From: JAHDHW01 sp965220465 | GTDB taxonomy: Bacteria; Bacteroidota; Bacteroidia; Chitinophagales; Saprospiraceae | Direction: 5' to 3' | Length of the DNA stretch: 64,000 bases | Assembly (NCBI GenBank): GCA_965220465.1 | Contig: CBDCPZ010000020.1 | Coordinates: 1-64,000 of the forward strand | Shown: positions 26,775 through 35,324 of the stretch, one piece after another | Layout: the number at the start of each line of letters is the position of its first letter | How positions within the stretch are numbered: position 1 is the first letter of the stretch | The notes under the pieces: model-generated | What the model was told of the DNA's origin: nothing | What the model saw: only the letters and a program-made list of their open reading frames with translations | Database searches by the model: none | Made by a program: the position numbers and the translations under genes

Positions 26775-28601
26775 TTATAAGTCAAATGGCCCGATTACTT
26801 CCGTTCCATTTCCATTCAAATCGCCATAAAATACATATTGAGTACCCAAGTCATTAAATAAAATATAATATCTTATGTTTCCAATATAAAACCCAATAGC
26901 GGCACCTACTTTATCAAAATGTGTTGTGACACTTCCATTTGGCCCCCAATCATATAAATCATACGTTTGGCTAAATGAGTTTGGATTATTAAAATAAGTA
27001 ACATATTTATCACCTTGTTTGTTAAACAAATACCTTGATGCCGGCCCCAGGGGATCTTTATGTCTGAATGCTGCAGCTCCGATTCCAACAGCACCAAAAG
27101 GATTGTCCCCTAATGCTAATTCAGAAATTGGATGAATATTCAACCAAGAACCAGATGATGGATTCAGATAAGTATATTGAGTACCACTTCCATCAAAAAC
27201 CTGTAGAAAATAATCTCCGTTTTGATTGCCATCGATATTACAGGCTGCGCCGATGCTGTTGAATGGACAAGGCTCCGTACCTAATTCATCAATGTGGAAA
27301 GGTCCTTCGAGTTCTCCCGTATTACTACGCATCCATTGATCTCCGGCTTTATTAATCAAGATAAATTCCGTATCGTAAGTATTAAAAGCAGCTCCGACAG
27401 GACCCATAGCTGAAATAACACTTCCTGTCCAATGCTCTATGTAAGGAGGTGCTCCATCAGCTCCGGTTGGAACACAATTAGTCACATCATAATTGGTGGC
27501 AAGCTGTGTACTTACGATTTGATTGTCATAAACACTTCGAACGACATAAGAAATTGGTTTACCAGATTGGATATTTGAACTCTCAGCTAAAAGGCCTGCC
27601 AGCTCGCCAAGGTCTGTTGTACCCACAGTCAACAAAGAAGTACTGGCATCGCCTCCATAAGCAAAAACAGTAATTGTCAACTCATCCAGCGCATTTAAAT
27701 AACTCGTTTCGATATCGGCCTCCACATCTACTGCAACACCATTGAATGAAGCATTGATCGCTGCATCCATTTCAGTAGTAGTAGAAGTAGAAGAAACTAG
27801 CATATAAAAAATACGGCCATAAGTTACATCAGAGATATAAGTGGCAGGATTGCCTGGCCCAACATACCTTGATAAGTCTTCAGGAGTTACAGAAGGGGCA
27901 AAAAGTGCATCCAATGAAGTCGGAATATCATAACTTATCGTGTAAAAGCTCTGATTCAAATTCACGATAAATGTATTCTTTTCAGAGACAGAACTATAAT
28001 TTAGCTTTGATTCGAGATCAACAAAAGTAGAATTGACATCGACTCCAAGCTCCAAAGCAAATTGTTCGCGACTTTGAATATTTTTAATAACAAGACTAAA
28101 GTTCGCAGGCACAACTCCTGTACTTCCGGCGATGATATTATTGATTGCATTGGTCACTTCACTTTTTGTAACACTATTGACTTCGAAAGTTGACTGTATA
28201 TTTCCGTCGACAACATCTGTAGAAATTTTTCCACCTGCACGTTCTACGGCAATGATATTAGGCGTACCCTGGCTAAGGCTATTGCCTTGCAGCATGTTTC
28301 CAGGATATATCACGTTTGAGTTAGGAGAAAAAAGTGGGAAGCCTTCATTTCCTCCGGCACCATTCTGAATACTTACATTTTCAGTTGTGCACTCCCATGT
28401 AACACCATCTCGGTCTTCTGAATACACATCGGAAACTGTTGATTCCTCACTAACGGTAGGTTGATCGAAGCCACCTCCATTGTCAATGACGGCTCGAAAA
28501 GTACTGTTGTCAAGGTCGCCGATGTCATTTTTTTTGCAACCTATTATGGCGAATATCAAAAGGCTTAAAAGTAATAGAGTTTTTGATATCAGATTTTTCA
28601 T
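26775..28601 (-). CDS. Thiol-activated-cytolysin-like (CDC-like) lipoprotein 1
   Basis: The frame opens at 28646, but ATG 28601 is the likely start: it gives the lipoprotein signal MKNLISKTLLLL..IIGC (608 residues), and the shared -10 element at 28649-28644 would otherwise lie at the called start. The cytolysin core is almost the same as in the paralogue (VIYPGNMLQGNSL, SFYTISYDIPTSLDALF, YISDVTYGRIFYMLVSS, VFAYGGDAS). The four C-terminal repeats have diverged much more. The classical domain-4 undecapeptide is missing. This pattern, a conserved pore-forming part with a changed binding part, suggests two toxin components or two receptor specificities. A lipid anchor would tether it to the cell unless released by proteolysis. 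A terminator lies at 26717-26752. Confidence 0.85.
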   Translation of the reverse strand: MKNLISKTLLLLSLLIFAIIGCKKNDIGDLDNSTFRAVIDNGGGFDQPTVSEESTVSDVYSEDRDGVTWECTTENVSIQNGAGGNEGFPLFSPNSNVIYPGNMLQGNSLSQGTPNIIAVERAGGKISTDVVDGNIQSTFEVNSVTKSEVTNAINNIIAGSTGVVPANFSLVIKNIQSREQFALELGVDVNSTFVDLESKLNYSSVSEKNTFIVNLNQSFYTISYDIPTSLDALFAPSVTPEDLSRYVGPGNPATYISDVTYGRIFYMLVSSTSTTTEMDAAINASFNGVAVDVEADIETSYLNALDELTITVFAYGGDASTSLLTVGTTDLGELAGLLAESSNIQSGKPISYVVRSVYDNQIVSTQLATNYDVTNCVPTGADGAPPYIEHWTGSVISAMGPVGAAFNTYDTEFILINKAGDQWMRSNTGELEGPFHIDELGTEPCPFNSIGAACNIDGNQNGDYFLQVFDGSGTQYTYLNPSSGSWLNIHPISELALGDNPFGAVGIGAAAFRHKDPLGPASRYLFNKQGDKYVTYFNNPNSFSQTYDLYDWGPNGSVTTHFDKVGAAIGFYIGNIRYYILFNDLGTQYVFYGDLNGNGTEVIGPFDL

Positions 28602-28643
28602 GATATTTGATTTTTTGAATGAATAAATTAGCTGTTTCGCAAC

Positions 28644-28672
28644 CATATATCATGACTTTGCAGAAGGTTACC
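28644..28672 (-). promoter_or_regulatory. ECF-type promoter of cytolysin-like gene 1
   Basis: Minus strand: GGTAACC at 28672-28666, 16 bases, TATATG at 28649-28644, then 42 bases to ATG 28601. Apart from the boxes, the first 30 bases upstream of both cytolysin-like genes are also nearly identical. Confidence 0.7.
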
Positions 28673-28767
28673 CCAGGACTTCATTTTTTAAAGAATTAAA
28701 TTTTGAAGAGTTATTATCTTTATTGAAAATGGATTTTAAACTTTCACAGAAATATTCGTATTAAAAG

Positions 28768-28796
28768 GGTAACCATCCGCGACTTCGCGTTATATG
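28768..28796 (+). promoter_or_regulatory. ECF-type promoter of the sigma factor gene (autoregulation)
   Basis: GGTAACC at 28768-28774, 16 bases, TATATG at 28791-28796: the same boxes and spacing as at both cytolysin-like genes, here on the plus strand. The ATG at 28800 comes only four bases later, so the transcript would be leaderless or the real start codon lies further in. Confidence 0.65.
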
Positions 28797-28799
28797 TAA

Positions 28800-29384
28800 A
28801 TGATAAAAGCAATCAACGACATCGATCAGCAGCTTTTGAAAGGAATTTTGAATGCTGACAGAAATGCAATAAAAAGAATCTATGACCTGATTTTACCTTC
28901 GGTGATCCTTTGGGTGAAAGAAAACAATGGATCAGAAACTGATGCAAGAGATATTTTTCAGGAAGCTTTAATTGCTTTGTTTCGAAAAGTCGAAAGCGGC
29001 AATTTTCAATTGACTTGCACTTTGAAAAGTTTTGTACGGATCATGTGTCGAAATTTGTGGCTGACACGATTGCGGGATAATAAAAAATTTCAAGCCAGCG
29101 AGTTAGAGGATGTTGAAAAAGTAGATCTTGATCAGGATTTGACAGAGCGATTGGAGCGATCAGAAAAAGAACAGGTTTTTTATAAACATTTTGATCTGCT
29201 TGGAGAGCAATGCCGAAAAATTATGATGTGGTTTTTTGATAAAATAACGCTTTCAGAAATTGCAAAAAGGTTGGATACAAGCGAAAATTACATTAAAAAA
29301 CGAAAGTTTATCTGCAAAGAAAAATTAGTCAAAGCTGTTCAAAATGATCCTGCATTTTCAGAATTGAAAAACCCTAAAATCTAA
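28800..29384 (+). CDS. ECF-type RNA polymerase sigma factor
   Basis: 194 residues, normal for an extracytoplasmic-function sigma factor. Region 2: RDIFQEALIALFRKVESGNFQ with SFVRIMCRNLWLTRLRDNKK (near residues 54-97). Region 4: HFDLLGEQCRKIMMWFFDKITLSEIAKRLDTSENYIKKRKF (near 135-175), with the helix-turn-helix at its end. No fused anti-sigma domain. The next gene starts 12 bases downstream and encodes a single-pass TPR protein likely to act as its anti-sigma partner. The promoter matches those of the divergent cytolysin-like genes, so it probably drives itself and them. Confidence 0.88.
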   Translation: MIKAINDIDQQLLKGILNADRNAIKRIYDLILPSVILWVKENNGSETDARDIFQEALIALFRKVESGNFQLTCTLKSFVRIMCRNLWLTRLRDNKKFQASELEDVEKVDLDQDLTERLERSEKEQVFYKHFDLLGEQCRKIMMWFFDKITLSEIAKRLDTSENYIKKRKFICKEKLVKAVQNDPAFSELKNPKI

Positions 29385-29396
29385 AAAATTAGCATA

Positions 29397-30158
29397 ATGA
29401 GCACTGAAGAGAAATACGATTTAATAGAAAAATATCTGGATCAGAAAATGACTGAAGGGGAACGCAAAGCATTCGAATTGCAGATCGAAAATGATTCTGT
29501 TTTGAAAGCGGAAGTGGAATTACATCAGCAAGTTGAAGCTTCCTTGAAAGGCGAAAAAATCCATGAACTTCGTTCAGCTTTGACAGATGTGGATCAAAAT
29601 TGGGGGACACAAAAAAATGAACAAAAGAGAAAAGCTCGAACTATAAATTTCCGTAGAATAATTGCTATTGCAGCAACTGTTTTGCTAATGGTAATGGCTT
29701 ACCAGGTTTTCTTTTCTGGCGATTCTACACTTTCAAACGAACAACTTTTTGCAGATAATTTTCAGCCTTACCAAATGCTTTTAAGTCAAAGGGATATTTC
29801 TCAAAGTGAAAAAAACGAAGTACTTGAAAATGCCATTTTAGCTTATGCAAAAGGTGACTTTCAAAATGCTGCCACCGCTTTTCAGCAACTTTCCAAAAAT
29901 GATCCTAGTGATATTTCTTACCAATTCTATTTGGCTGTAGCTCAACTTGGAGCGGAAAACAATGAAGCAGCAATTGATTCTTTTAAGCAGATTATTTCAA
30001 TTGAAAACAATCCTTTTAAAGAGCAAAGTCAATGGTATTTGGCTTTAGCATTTTTGCAAAAAAGAGATACTGAAAATGCCCAAAAGTCATTGATAAAAAT
30101 TCAACCGGGACAGTTTAAAAGTGTTGAAGCGCAGCAAATTTTAAAGGAATTAAAATAG
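29397..30158 (+). CDS. Single-pass membrane TPR protein, probable anti-sigma factor
   Basis: 253 residues. An N-terminal cytoplasmic helical segment (KYDLIEKYLDQKMTEGERKAFE..) resembles the start of Bacteroidota anti-sigma proteins. One membrane helix (about residues 86-107, IIAIAATVLLMVMAYQVFF) follows. The outer part carries TPR-like helices (AILAYAKGDFQNAATAFQQL, QFYLAVAQLGAENNEAAIDS, WYLALAFLQKRDTENAQKSL). It follows the ECF sigma gene by 12 bases. The role as anti-sigma is inferred from position and topology; no zinc-binding anti-sigma motif is seen. Confidence 0.7.
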   Translation: MSTEEKYDLIEKYLDQKMTEGERKAFELQIENDSVLKAEVELHQQVEASLKGEKIHELRSALTDVDQNWGTQKNEQKRKARTINFRRIIAIAATVLLMVMAYQVFFSGDSTLSNEQLFADNFQPYQMLLSQRDISQSEKNEVLENAILAYAKGDFQNAATAFQQLSKNDPSDISYQFYLAVAQLGAENNEAAIDSFKQIISIENNPFKEQSQWYLALAFLQKRDTENAQKSLIKIQPGQFKSVEAQQILKELK

Positions 30159-30163
30159 AATTT

Positions 30164-30645
30164 CAACCAGCCCAACCTTCGCGATCATGGCTTCGATATT
30201 GAATAGCCTCGGCCAAATGTTCAATTTTTATATCTTCACTTCCAGCTAAATCAGCTCCTTTTCGAGCAACTTTTAAAATGTGGTATAAGCACGAGCAGAA
30301 AGTTGGAGTTGCTCCATCCCTTTTTTCAAAAGATTCAAACCAGCTTGATTTAAAGTGCAAGCTTCAGTGACCATTCGACTTGGCTTCTGCGCATTGGAAT
30401 AAATGTCTTTGACGCTCCTCTTGAATCTGTCGGGCTTTGACGACTCGTTCTGCAATTTGAGCACTGTTTTCGTTTGCTTTTTCGTAACTGGAAAGTTTAT
30501 CATAGGAAACCGGAGTCACTTCGACATGCAAATCGATTCGATCCATTAATGGTCCTCAAACTTAATTGAGGCATCGCTCTACGGATTCCTGGCCACAAAT
30601 ACAATCTTTGTATGGATGATTGTAATATCCGAAAGGACAGGATTG
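30164..30645 (-). pseudogene. Decayed copy of the comM/yifB 3' end
   Basis: The minus strand carries the C-terminal third of a YifB/ComM Mg-chelatase-like ATPase, broken over several frames: DRIDLHVEVTPVSYDKLSSYEK, then TLNQAGLNLLKK, then KIEHLAEAIQYRSHDREGWA at the stop. Most bases match the intact gene at 41062-41560 in the same orientation. Small deletions (for example near 30280 and 30405) shift the frame. Similarity ends near 30645, so no 5' part exists. It may be the displaced 3' end of comM after an insertion, or the remnant of a duplication. Confidence 0.85.
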
Positions 30646-30971
30646 CCATGAAAAGTGCAGACAAAAGAAATGAGAATAGTTGAGTCTTTGAATGACATGT
30701 CAAGGCTGGTATTTTTTAAAAAATAAGATAGTCAAAATGTATTCTCCGCATTAATAAAGAACAATCGAACTTTCTAAAAGACTACCATTTTTATGAAAAT
30801 TGTTCCTTTTATAAAGTTGTAGTTTATATATTTGATGATTCTATTGGTTATACCCAATTGCACTTTCTGTAAAATTTTTGAATGAAAAATTGTGTAAAAA
30901 ATTAAAAAATGTGCAGTTCAATATATACATTTAAATAATTCACATTTTAAAATCATAAAAACAAAAACAAA

Positions 30972-32333
30972 ATGAAAAAACTTTTGATTGTCTTGACAAT
31001 TTGTTTGCTTTATTCTTTGACACCGACACAAGCGCAGTATACTGGTGTAAAGAATGGTCTTTCATTCAGCTTTGTTCAATTAGACCATTATAGCCCTTAC
31101 ACTGGTGATTTTAAAATTGATTCCGATAACAGAGGAAATGGCGTTATGCTTGCTTACCATCGAAGCCTGGGATCAAACTTTCTTAATTTGGAAGTCCCCT
31201 TGCGCTTGGCCGAGGCATTGGTGTTTGATAAGAGCAATCCATTTGGTGATGAAAACTTGCTTGTTGGTCTTGATGTTTTGGTACAACTTCAGTATAACAA
31301 TGGATCTAACTTTATTGTGCCTTATTTGTCCGCTGGCCTAGGTGGATGGTACCTGGATAATGATGGAACAGATTTTCAGGCTCCAGTTGGAATAGGCCTG
31401 GATTTTAGACTCGCGAAACAGGTTTACTTGCATACCAGGTCTGAATTCCGCTTTTCCTTTAGTGATAATCGCAATAACTGGAACCACATCATCGGTCTGA
31501 AGTTTTTACTTGGTTCGCCCGAAATAGAAGAAGTACCCGTTGTTCCGGTGATTATTGATACAGATAGTGATGGCATTTCTGATGTAGAGGATAAGTGTCC
31601 TACGGAAGCAGGTCTTGCCGCTTTTGATGGTTGCCCTGATACGGATTCTGACGGCATTGCAGATGGAATGGACGATTGTCCGACTGTAGCAGGACTTACT
31701 GCCTTCAATGGTTGCCCTGATACGGATTCTGACGGTATTGTAGATAGCAAAGACGATTGCCCGAATGAAGCAGGACCGGCATCGAACAATGGATGCCCAT
31801 TTGCAGATAGCGACGGAGACGGAGTAATTGATGAAGAGGATGATTGCCCAAATAGTCCTGGAACTGCTGCAAATAAAGGATGTCCTGATACGGATAACGA
31901 CGGTGTCATTGATAAAAATGACAAATGCCCGACCACCGCAGGACCGGCATCGAACAATGGTTGTCCGGAACTTAAGCAAGAAGAAAAAGAAGTACTAAAA
32001 TTTGCTGCTTCTGCTATTCAGTTCAACACCGGAAGTGCCGGTATTAAGACAGAGTCTTTCTTGATTCTTGACCAAGTGGCAGAAATTTTAAATAAATATC
32101 CGGATTATAAATGTTCCATCAGCGGCCACACAGATAGTCAAGGGAGTTCAGAGTTTAACCAAAACCTTTCTGAGCAACGAGCCAAATCTTGTTATGATTA
32201 TTTGATTAAAAAAGATGTTGCTGCCAGTCGATTGAGTTACAAAGGATATGGAGAATCAGAACCAATTGCAGATAATAAAACTGCAAAAGGACGAAAAGAA
32301 AACAGAAGAGTGGTGTTTAAGATTGATTTGTAA
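30972..32333 (+). CDS. OmpA-family outer-membrane protein with TSP3 repeats
   Basis: 453 residues. Signal peptide (cut near AQAQY), then a predicted beta-barrel of about 155 residues with alternating strands. Next come about five calcium-binding thrombospondin type-3-like repeats (DTDSDGISDVEDKCP, DTDSDGIADGMDDCP and so on, residues about 197-335). The C-terminal OmpA/MotB peptidoglycan-binding domain has IQFNTGSAGI, SISGHTDSQGSSEFNQNLSE and RLSYKGYGESEPIA. It likely links the outer membrane to the wall. A strong terminator follows at 32372. Upstream 30700-30970 contains no gene. Confidence 0.9.
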   Translation: MKKLLIVLTICLLYSLTPTQAQYTGVKNGLSFSFVQLDHYSPYTGDFKIDSDNRGNGVMLAYHRSLGSNFLNLEVPLRLAEALVFDKSNPFGDENLLVGLDVLVQLQYNNGSNFIVPYLSAGLGGWYLDNDGTDFQAPVGIGLDFRLAKQVYLHTRSEFRFSFSDNRNNWNHIIGLKFLLGSPEIEEVPVVPVIIDTDSDGISDVEDKCPTEAGLAAFDGCPDTDSDGIADGMDDCPTVAGLTAFNGCPDTDSDGIVDSKDDCPNEAGPASNNGCPFADSDGDGVIDEEDDCPNSPGTAANKGCPDTDNDGVIDKNDKCPTTAGPASNNGCPELKQEEKEVLKFAASAIQFNTGSAGIKTESFLILDQVAEILNKYPDYKCSISGHTDSQGSSEFNQNLSEQRAKSCYDYLIKKDVAASRLSYKGYGESEPIADNKTAKGRKENRRVVFKIDL

Positions 32334-32371
32334 GCAACTAATTTTCATCTTCTGAAAAGATGGACCACTCT

Positions 32372-32414
32372 AGCAGCCGCTTTCAAATAATCCTTGAAAG
32401 CGGCTGCTTTTTAT
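32372..32414 (+). terminator. Strong intrinsic terminator of the OmpA-like gene
   Basis: AGCAGCCGCTTTCAA (from 32372) pairs with TTGAAAGCGGCTGCT (from 32394) around a 7-base loop, followed by TTTTAT. It is the cleanest terminator hairpin in the window. Confidence 0.9.
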
Positions 32415-32729
32415 ATTTCAATGTCCAATAAATTTGCTGAACTTTTCGGGACAAGCACAAAGGACAGGGTTTTGCCCAAAGGAAAAATTATGGCATGGAA
32501 CCTATTTTTCAAAAAGTCTATTTTAGCAAATTAAAGGATCACACAAAAACGAAAGAAAATAGGCTCAAAGAGCATAAACCACTCACTCCTAGCCAATGTT
32601 TTAATATTTGAAAAGAACTTCCATGTGATATAAGAAATAGTATACTTGAATTAGCCTGTAAACCAAGCTTTTGCCGATGGTGTTCTTTCTTTTACCAACA
32701 TATCTTAGTACCTATTAAAACAAAAACAT

Positions 32730-32880
32730 GTGTGATACTCTGAAAAACAAGTATCAAGTAAAAGTATAGGATAACTAATTGTTATGCGATTGCCATGGGA
32801 AAACAAATCGAAAAAATTACAGTTGATAAATATTTGTGTATATTGGTTTCGTTTTTTAATTAATTAATAACAAGTAACTT
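32730..32880 (+). repeat. Duplicated leader of Calx-beta lipoprotein gene 1
   Basis: The roughly 150 bases before the gene (AAAAGTATAGGA.., ATTACAGTTGATAAATATTT, ..TATTGGTTTCGTTTT, TTAATTAATAACAA) recur in the same order before the second Calx-beta gene (about 34085-34225, resuming at 34381). The duplication therefore included the promoter region. The rest of the gap from 32415 holds no gene. Confidence 0.65.
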
Positions 32881-32887
32881 TATTTTT

Positions 32888-33766
32888 ATGAAAATGATAA
32901 AATTCAGTTTTATTATATTGGTAATATCGGCTTTGTTTATTTTTTCATGTAACCCAAGTGATGAACCTACTCCAGATCCTGATCCGGATCCTGATCCTGT
33001 AAAAATATCTATATCGGACTTATCAGTGGATGAAGGGGGCGATTATACGGATATATCTGTTCAGTTACAATTAGATGCTGCAGCCGAACAACAAATAACT
33101 GCCAATATCAGTACTACTGACGGTACAGCGGAATCAAACAAGGACTATGTTCCACTTGATAACCAAGCTGTAGTATTCGCAGCAGGGGAGACTCAAAAAA
33201 CTGTTGAAATTACCATCGTTGGAAATTTGATATTTGAAGAAGACAAGGACTTTGAAGTGACTATTGTAAGTGTTACAGGTCCGGCAACTATCGATAATGC
33301 TACTGCGACGGTAGATATTCTTAATGATGATGTAATGGGGGCTCAGGACGTGACGGTCGAGGTAGAAGTTGACTGGGATGCATTGAAAAACTTAGCTCCG
33401 GGAAGCGAAGTTCCTTATGAAATTATGAATTTTGGACAACCCAGCAATGTGCCAAATGCAGAGTTTACCTCAGTAGCCGCTGTAGGTGACGAAATTATTT
33501 TTAATCCAATGATTAGTACTTCGGGTGATACAATTCTATATAAGGAATTTGTATTTGACCCTGGATTTGATTATGAATTATATATGGATATCTGGAAAGT
33601 TTTCGTTGACGACTCCCTTGGCACACAAATAAATATTGATATAACCAATAATGAGATCAACGAATTGGAGGAAAAATACGATATAATTTTTGTGCTTGGG
33701 ACAACAGATCAAGGAAGGCTTGGGCCTTTTATGATTGATCCGAAATTACGGATTCCTGGCCAATAG
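32888..33766 (+). CDS. Calx-beta domain lipoprotein 1
   Basis: 292 residues. Lipoprotein signal with Cys21 (LFIFSC), a Pro-Asp linker (PTPDPDPDPDPDP), then a Calx-beta domain (about 38-147: ISDLSVDEGGDYTDISVQL, TTDGTAESNKDY, VVFAAGETQKTVEI, FEVTIVSVTGPATI, VDILNDD). Such domains are calcium-binding beta-sandwiches used in surface adhesion. The last 145 residues are of unknown fold and end in DQGRLGPFMIDPKLRIPGQ. A paralogue with the same architecture and nearly the same Calx-beta domain lies 640 bases downstream. Confidence 0.8.
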   Translation: MKMIKFSFIILVISALFIFSCNPSDEPTPDPDPDPDPVKISISDLSVDEGGDYTDISVQLQLDAAAEQQITANISTTDGTAESNKDYVPLDNQAVVFAAGETQKTVEITIVGNLIFEEDKDFEVTIVSVTGPATIDNATATVDILNDDVMGAQDVTVEVEVDWDALKNLAPGSEVPYEIMNFGQPSNVPNAEFTSVAAVGDEIIFNPMISTSGDTILYKEFVFDPGFDYELYMDIWKVFVDDSLGTQINIDITNNEINELEEKYDIIFVLGTTDQGRLGPFMIDPKLRIPGQ

Positions 33767-34225
33767 AGATTTCCATCTTTTTTTGCTTGTATCTGTTTCC
33801 TGTTATTTTGATTGCTTTATAAAAGTTTCCTTTCGTTCTTTTCAAGCTTGGGTTTTTTTCTATTATATTTTTCCCAAGAATCTCACTCTTTTATGAGAAA
33901 CCAAGCAACAGTGGTAGGAGGCAAACAAGGAAAATGAAGGGAGTCTTTTTCATTTAATAAGTTAAGATATGGTGGAATTAAACCTAAAAACCAAATGATC
34001 ACAAAATCACAATCATTCCCCATTCTCAAACTTGCTCAATAATGAAAAATATTCAAAGATGGAGCAAAAACAAAAGCTTAGAACCTCTTGAAAAAACAAA
34101 TATCTGCTAAAAGTATTGGACAACTATATTTTAATGCAATTGCTGCAGTGAAAACCGATTGAAAAAATTACAGTTGATAAATATTTATGTATATTGGTTC
34201 CGTTTTGTAAGTCACTAATTAATTA

Positions 34226-34378
34226 AAGTTGCGATGTATCGCAAACTTGAAAATGATGAGCTAATAAGGGTGAATAGTCAGTCCTGCTAGGCAGGAATAA
34301 ATTAGTTTTTACACGTTTTTGAAGAAAATTCATAATTTATCATTCATAATTTATTATTAGTAAGTTGTATCGCAACTT
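34226..34378. mobile_element. MITE-like insertion in the leader of Calx-beta gene 2
   Basis: About 153 bases with 10-bp terminal inverted repeats AAGTTGCGAT (34226-34235) and ATCGCAACTT (34369-34378); each end is itself a hairpin. A further palindrome TCCTGCTAGGCAGGA lies inside (34282-34296). It interrupts a leader that is continuous before the first paralogue, in a TTAATTAATTAAT stretch that appears on both sides. No coding capacity. The rest of the gap 33767-34409 is the duplicated leader and otherwise empty. Confidence 0.65.
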
Positions 34379-34409
34379 GCTTTAATTAATAACAATTAAA
34401 TTTATTTTT

Positions 34410-35288
34410 ATGAAAATACTAAAATTCAGTTTCTTGGTATTGGGGATATCGGCTTTGGTTCTTTATTCATGTAAACCAAATGAAGAACCTACTCCGGATC
34501 CGGGTCCAGATCCTGTAAAAATATCTATATCAGACTTTTCATTGGATGAAGGGGGCGACTATACGAATATATCTATTCAATTACAATTAGATGCTGCAGC
34601 TACTCAACAGATAACGGCTTCTATAAGTACCACTGACGGTACAGCAGAATCAAACAAAGACTATGTTCCACTTGATAATCAAGCTGTTGTATTCGCGGCG
34701 GGGGAGACTCAAAAAACTGTTGAAATTACCATCACTGGAGATTTAGTACTTGAGGAAGACGAGTATTTTGAAGTGACTATTGTAAGTGTTACCGGCCCGG
34801 CAACTATTGATAATGGTACTGCCACAGTGGACATTCTTAATGATGATGAAATGGGAGTTCAGGAGGTTCCGGTAGTTCTTACTGTTGATTGGGAGGAACT
34901 TTTAACCTTACCGCAATGGAGCGAAGCCCCCTATGAAGTAATGAATTTTGGTCAACCTGAAAGTATTCCTAACGCAGAGTTTACTTCTGTAGCTGCTTTA
35001 AATGATACCATTTTTTTTAATCCCAAATTCAGTACAGAGGGTGATACAATTCTCTATTACGGAATAGACCCTGACCCTGGATTTAATTTTTCGGAATATT
35101 TTGAATATATAGGCTTTTCGCTCTCTCCAAGTGACTCTGTTTCTATAGATATAAAATTGGCGGTACTCAATAATGATGTCAGTGATGTGGAGACTAAATA
35201 CGATTTGTTGTTTATGGTAGGCACAGTAGACCAAGGGAGGTTTGGACCATTTCGGATTGATCCGAAATTACGGATTCCAGGCCAATAG
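34410..35288 (+). CDS. Calx-beta domain lipoprotein 2
   Basis: 292 residues, same layout as its neighbour at 32888: lipoprotein signal (LVLYSC), short Pro/Asp linker, Calx-beta domain (ISDFSLDEGGDYTNISIQL, TTDGTAESNKDYVPLDNQ, VVFAAGETQKTVEI) and an unknown C-terminal half ending DQGRFGPFRIDPKLRIPGQ. The first 145 residues are nearly the same; the middle of the C-terminal half has diverged (for example FSEYFEYIGFSLSPSDS). Tandem duplication is clear. The cyclase gene follows 36 bases after, so it may share its transcript. Confidence 0.8.
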   Translation: MKILKFSFLVLGISALVLYSCKPNEEPTPDPGPDPVKISISDFSLDEGGDYTNISIQLQLDAAATQQITASISTTDGTAESNKDYVPLDNQAVVFAAGETQKTVEITITGDLVLEEDEYFEVTIVSVTGPATIDNGTATVDILNDDEMGVQEVPVVLTVDWEELLTLPQWSEAPYEVMNFGQPESIPNAEFTSVAALNDTIFFNPKFSTEGDTILYYGIDPDPGFNFSEYFEYIGFSLSPSDSVSIDIKLAVLNNDVSDVETKYDLLFMVGTVDQGRFGPFRIDPKLRIPGQ

Positions 35289-35324
35289 AGATCGGTCATA
35301 ATCAAATAAACACACGAAGAATTT

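Noticed and set aside
30163..30546. Three short minus-strand frames as separate small proteins
   Set aside because: Together they are frameshifted pieces of the comM 3' end; one pseudogene.
31560..31965. Direct DNA repeats resembling a CRISPR or tandem array
   Set aside because: They are in-frame Asp-rich TSP3 repeats of the OmpA-like protein.
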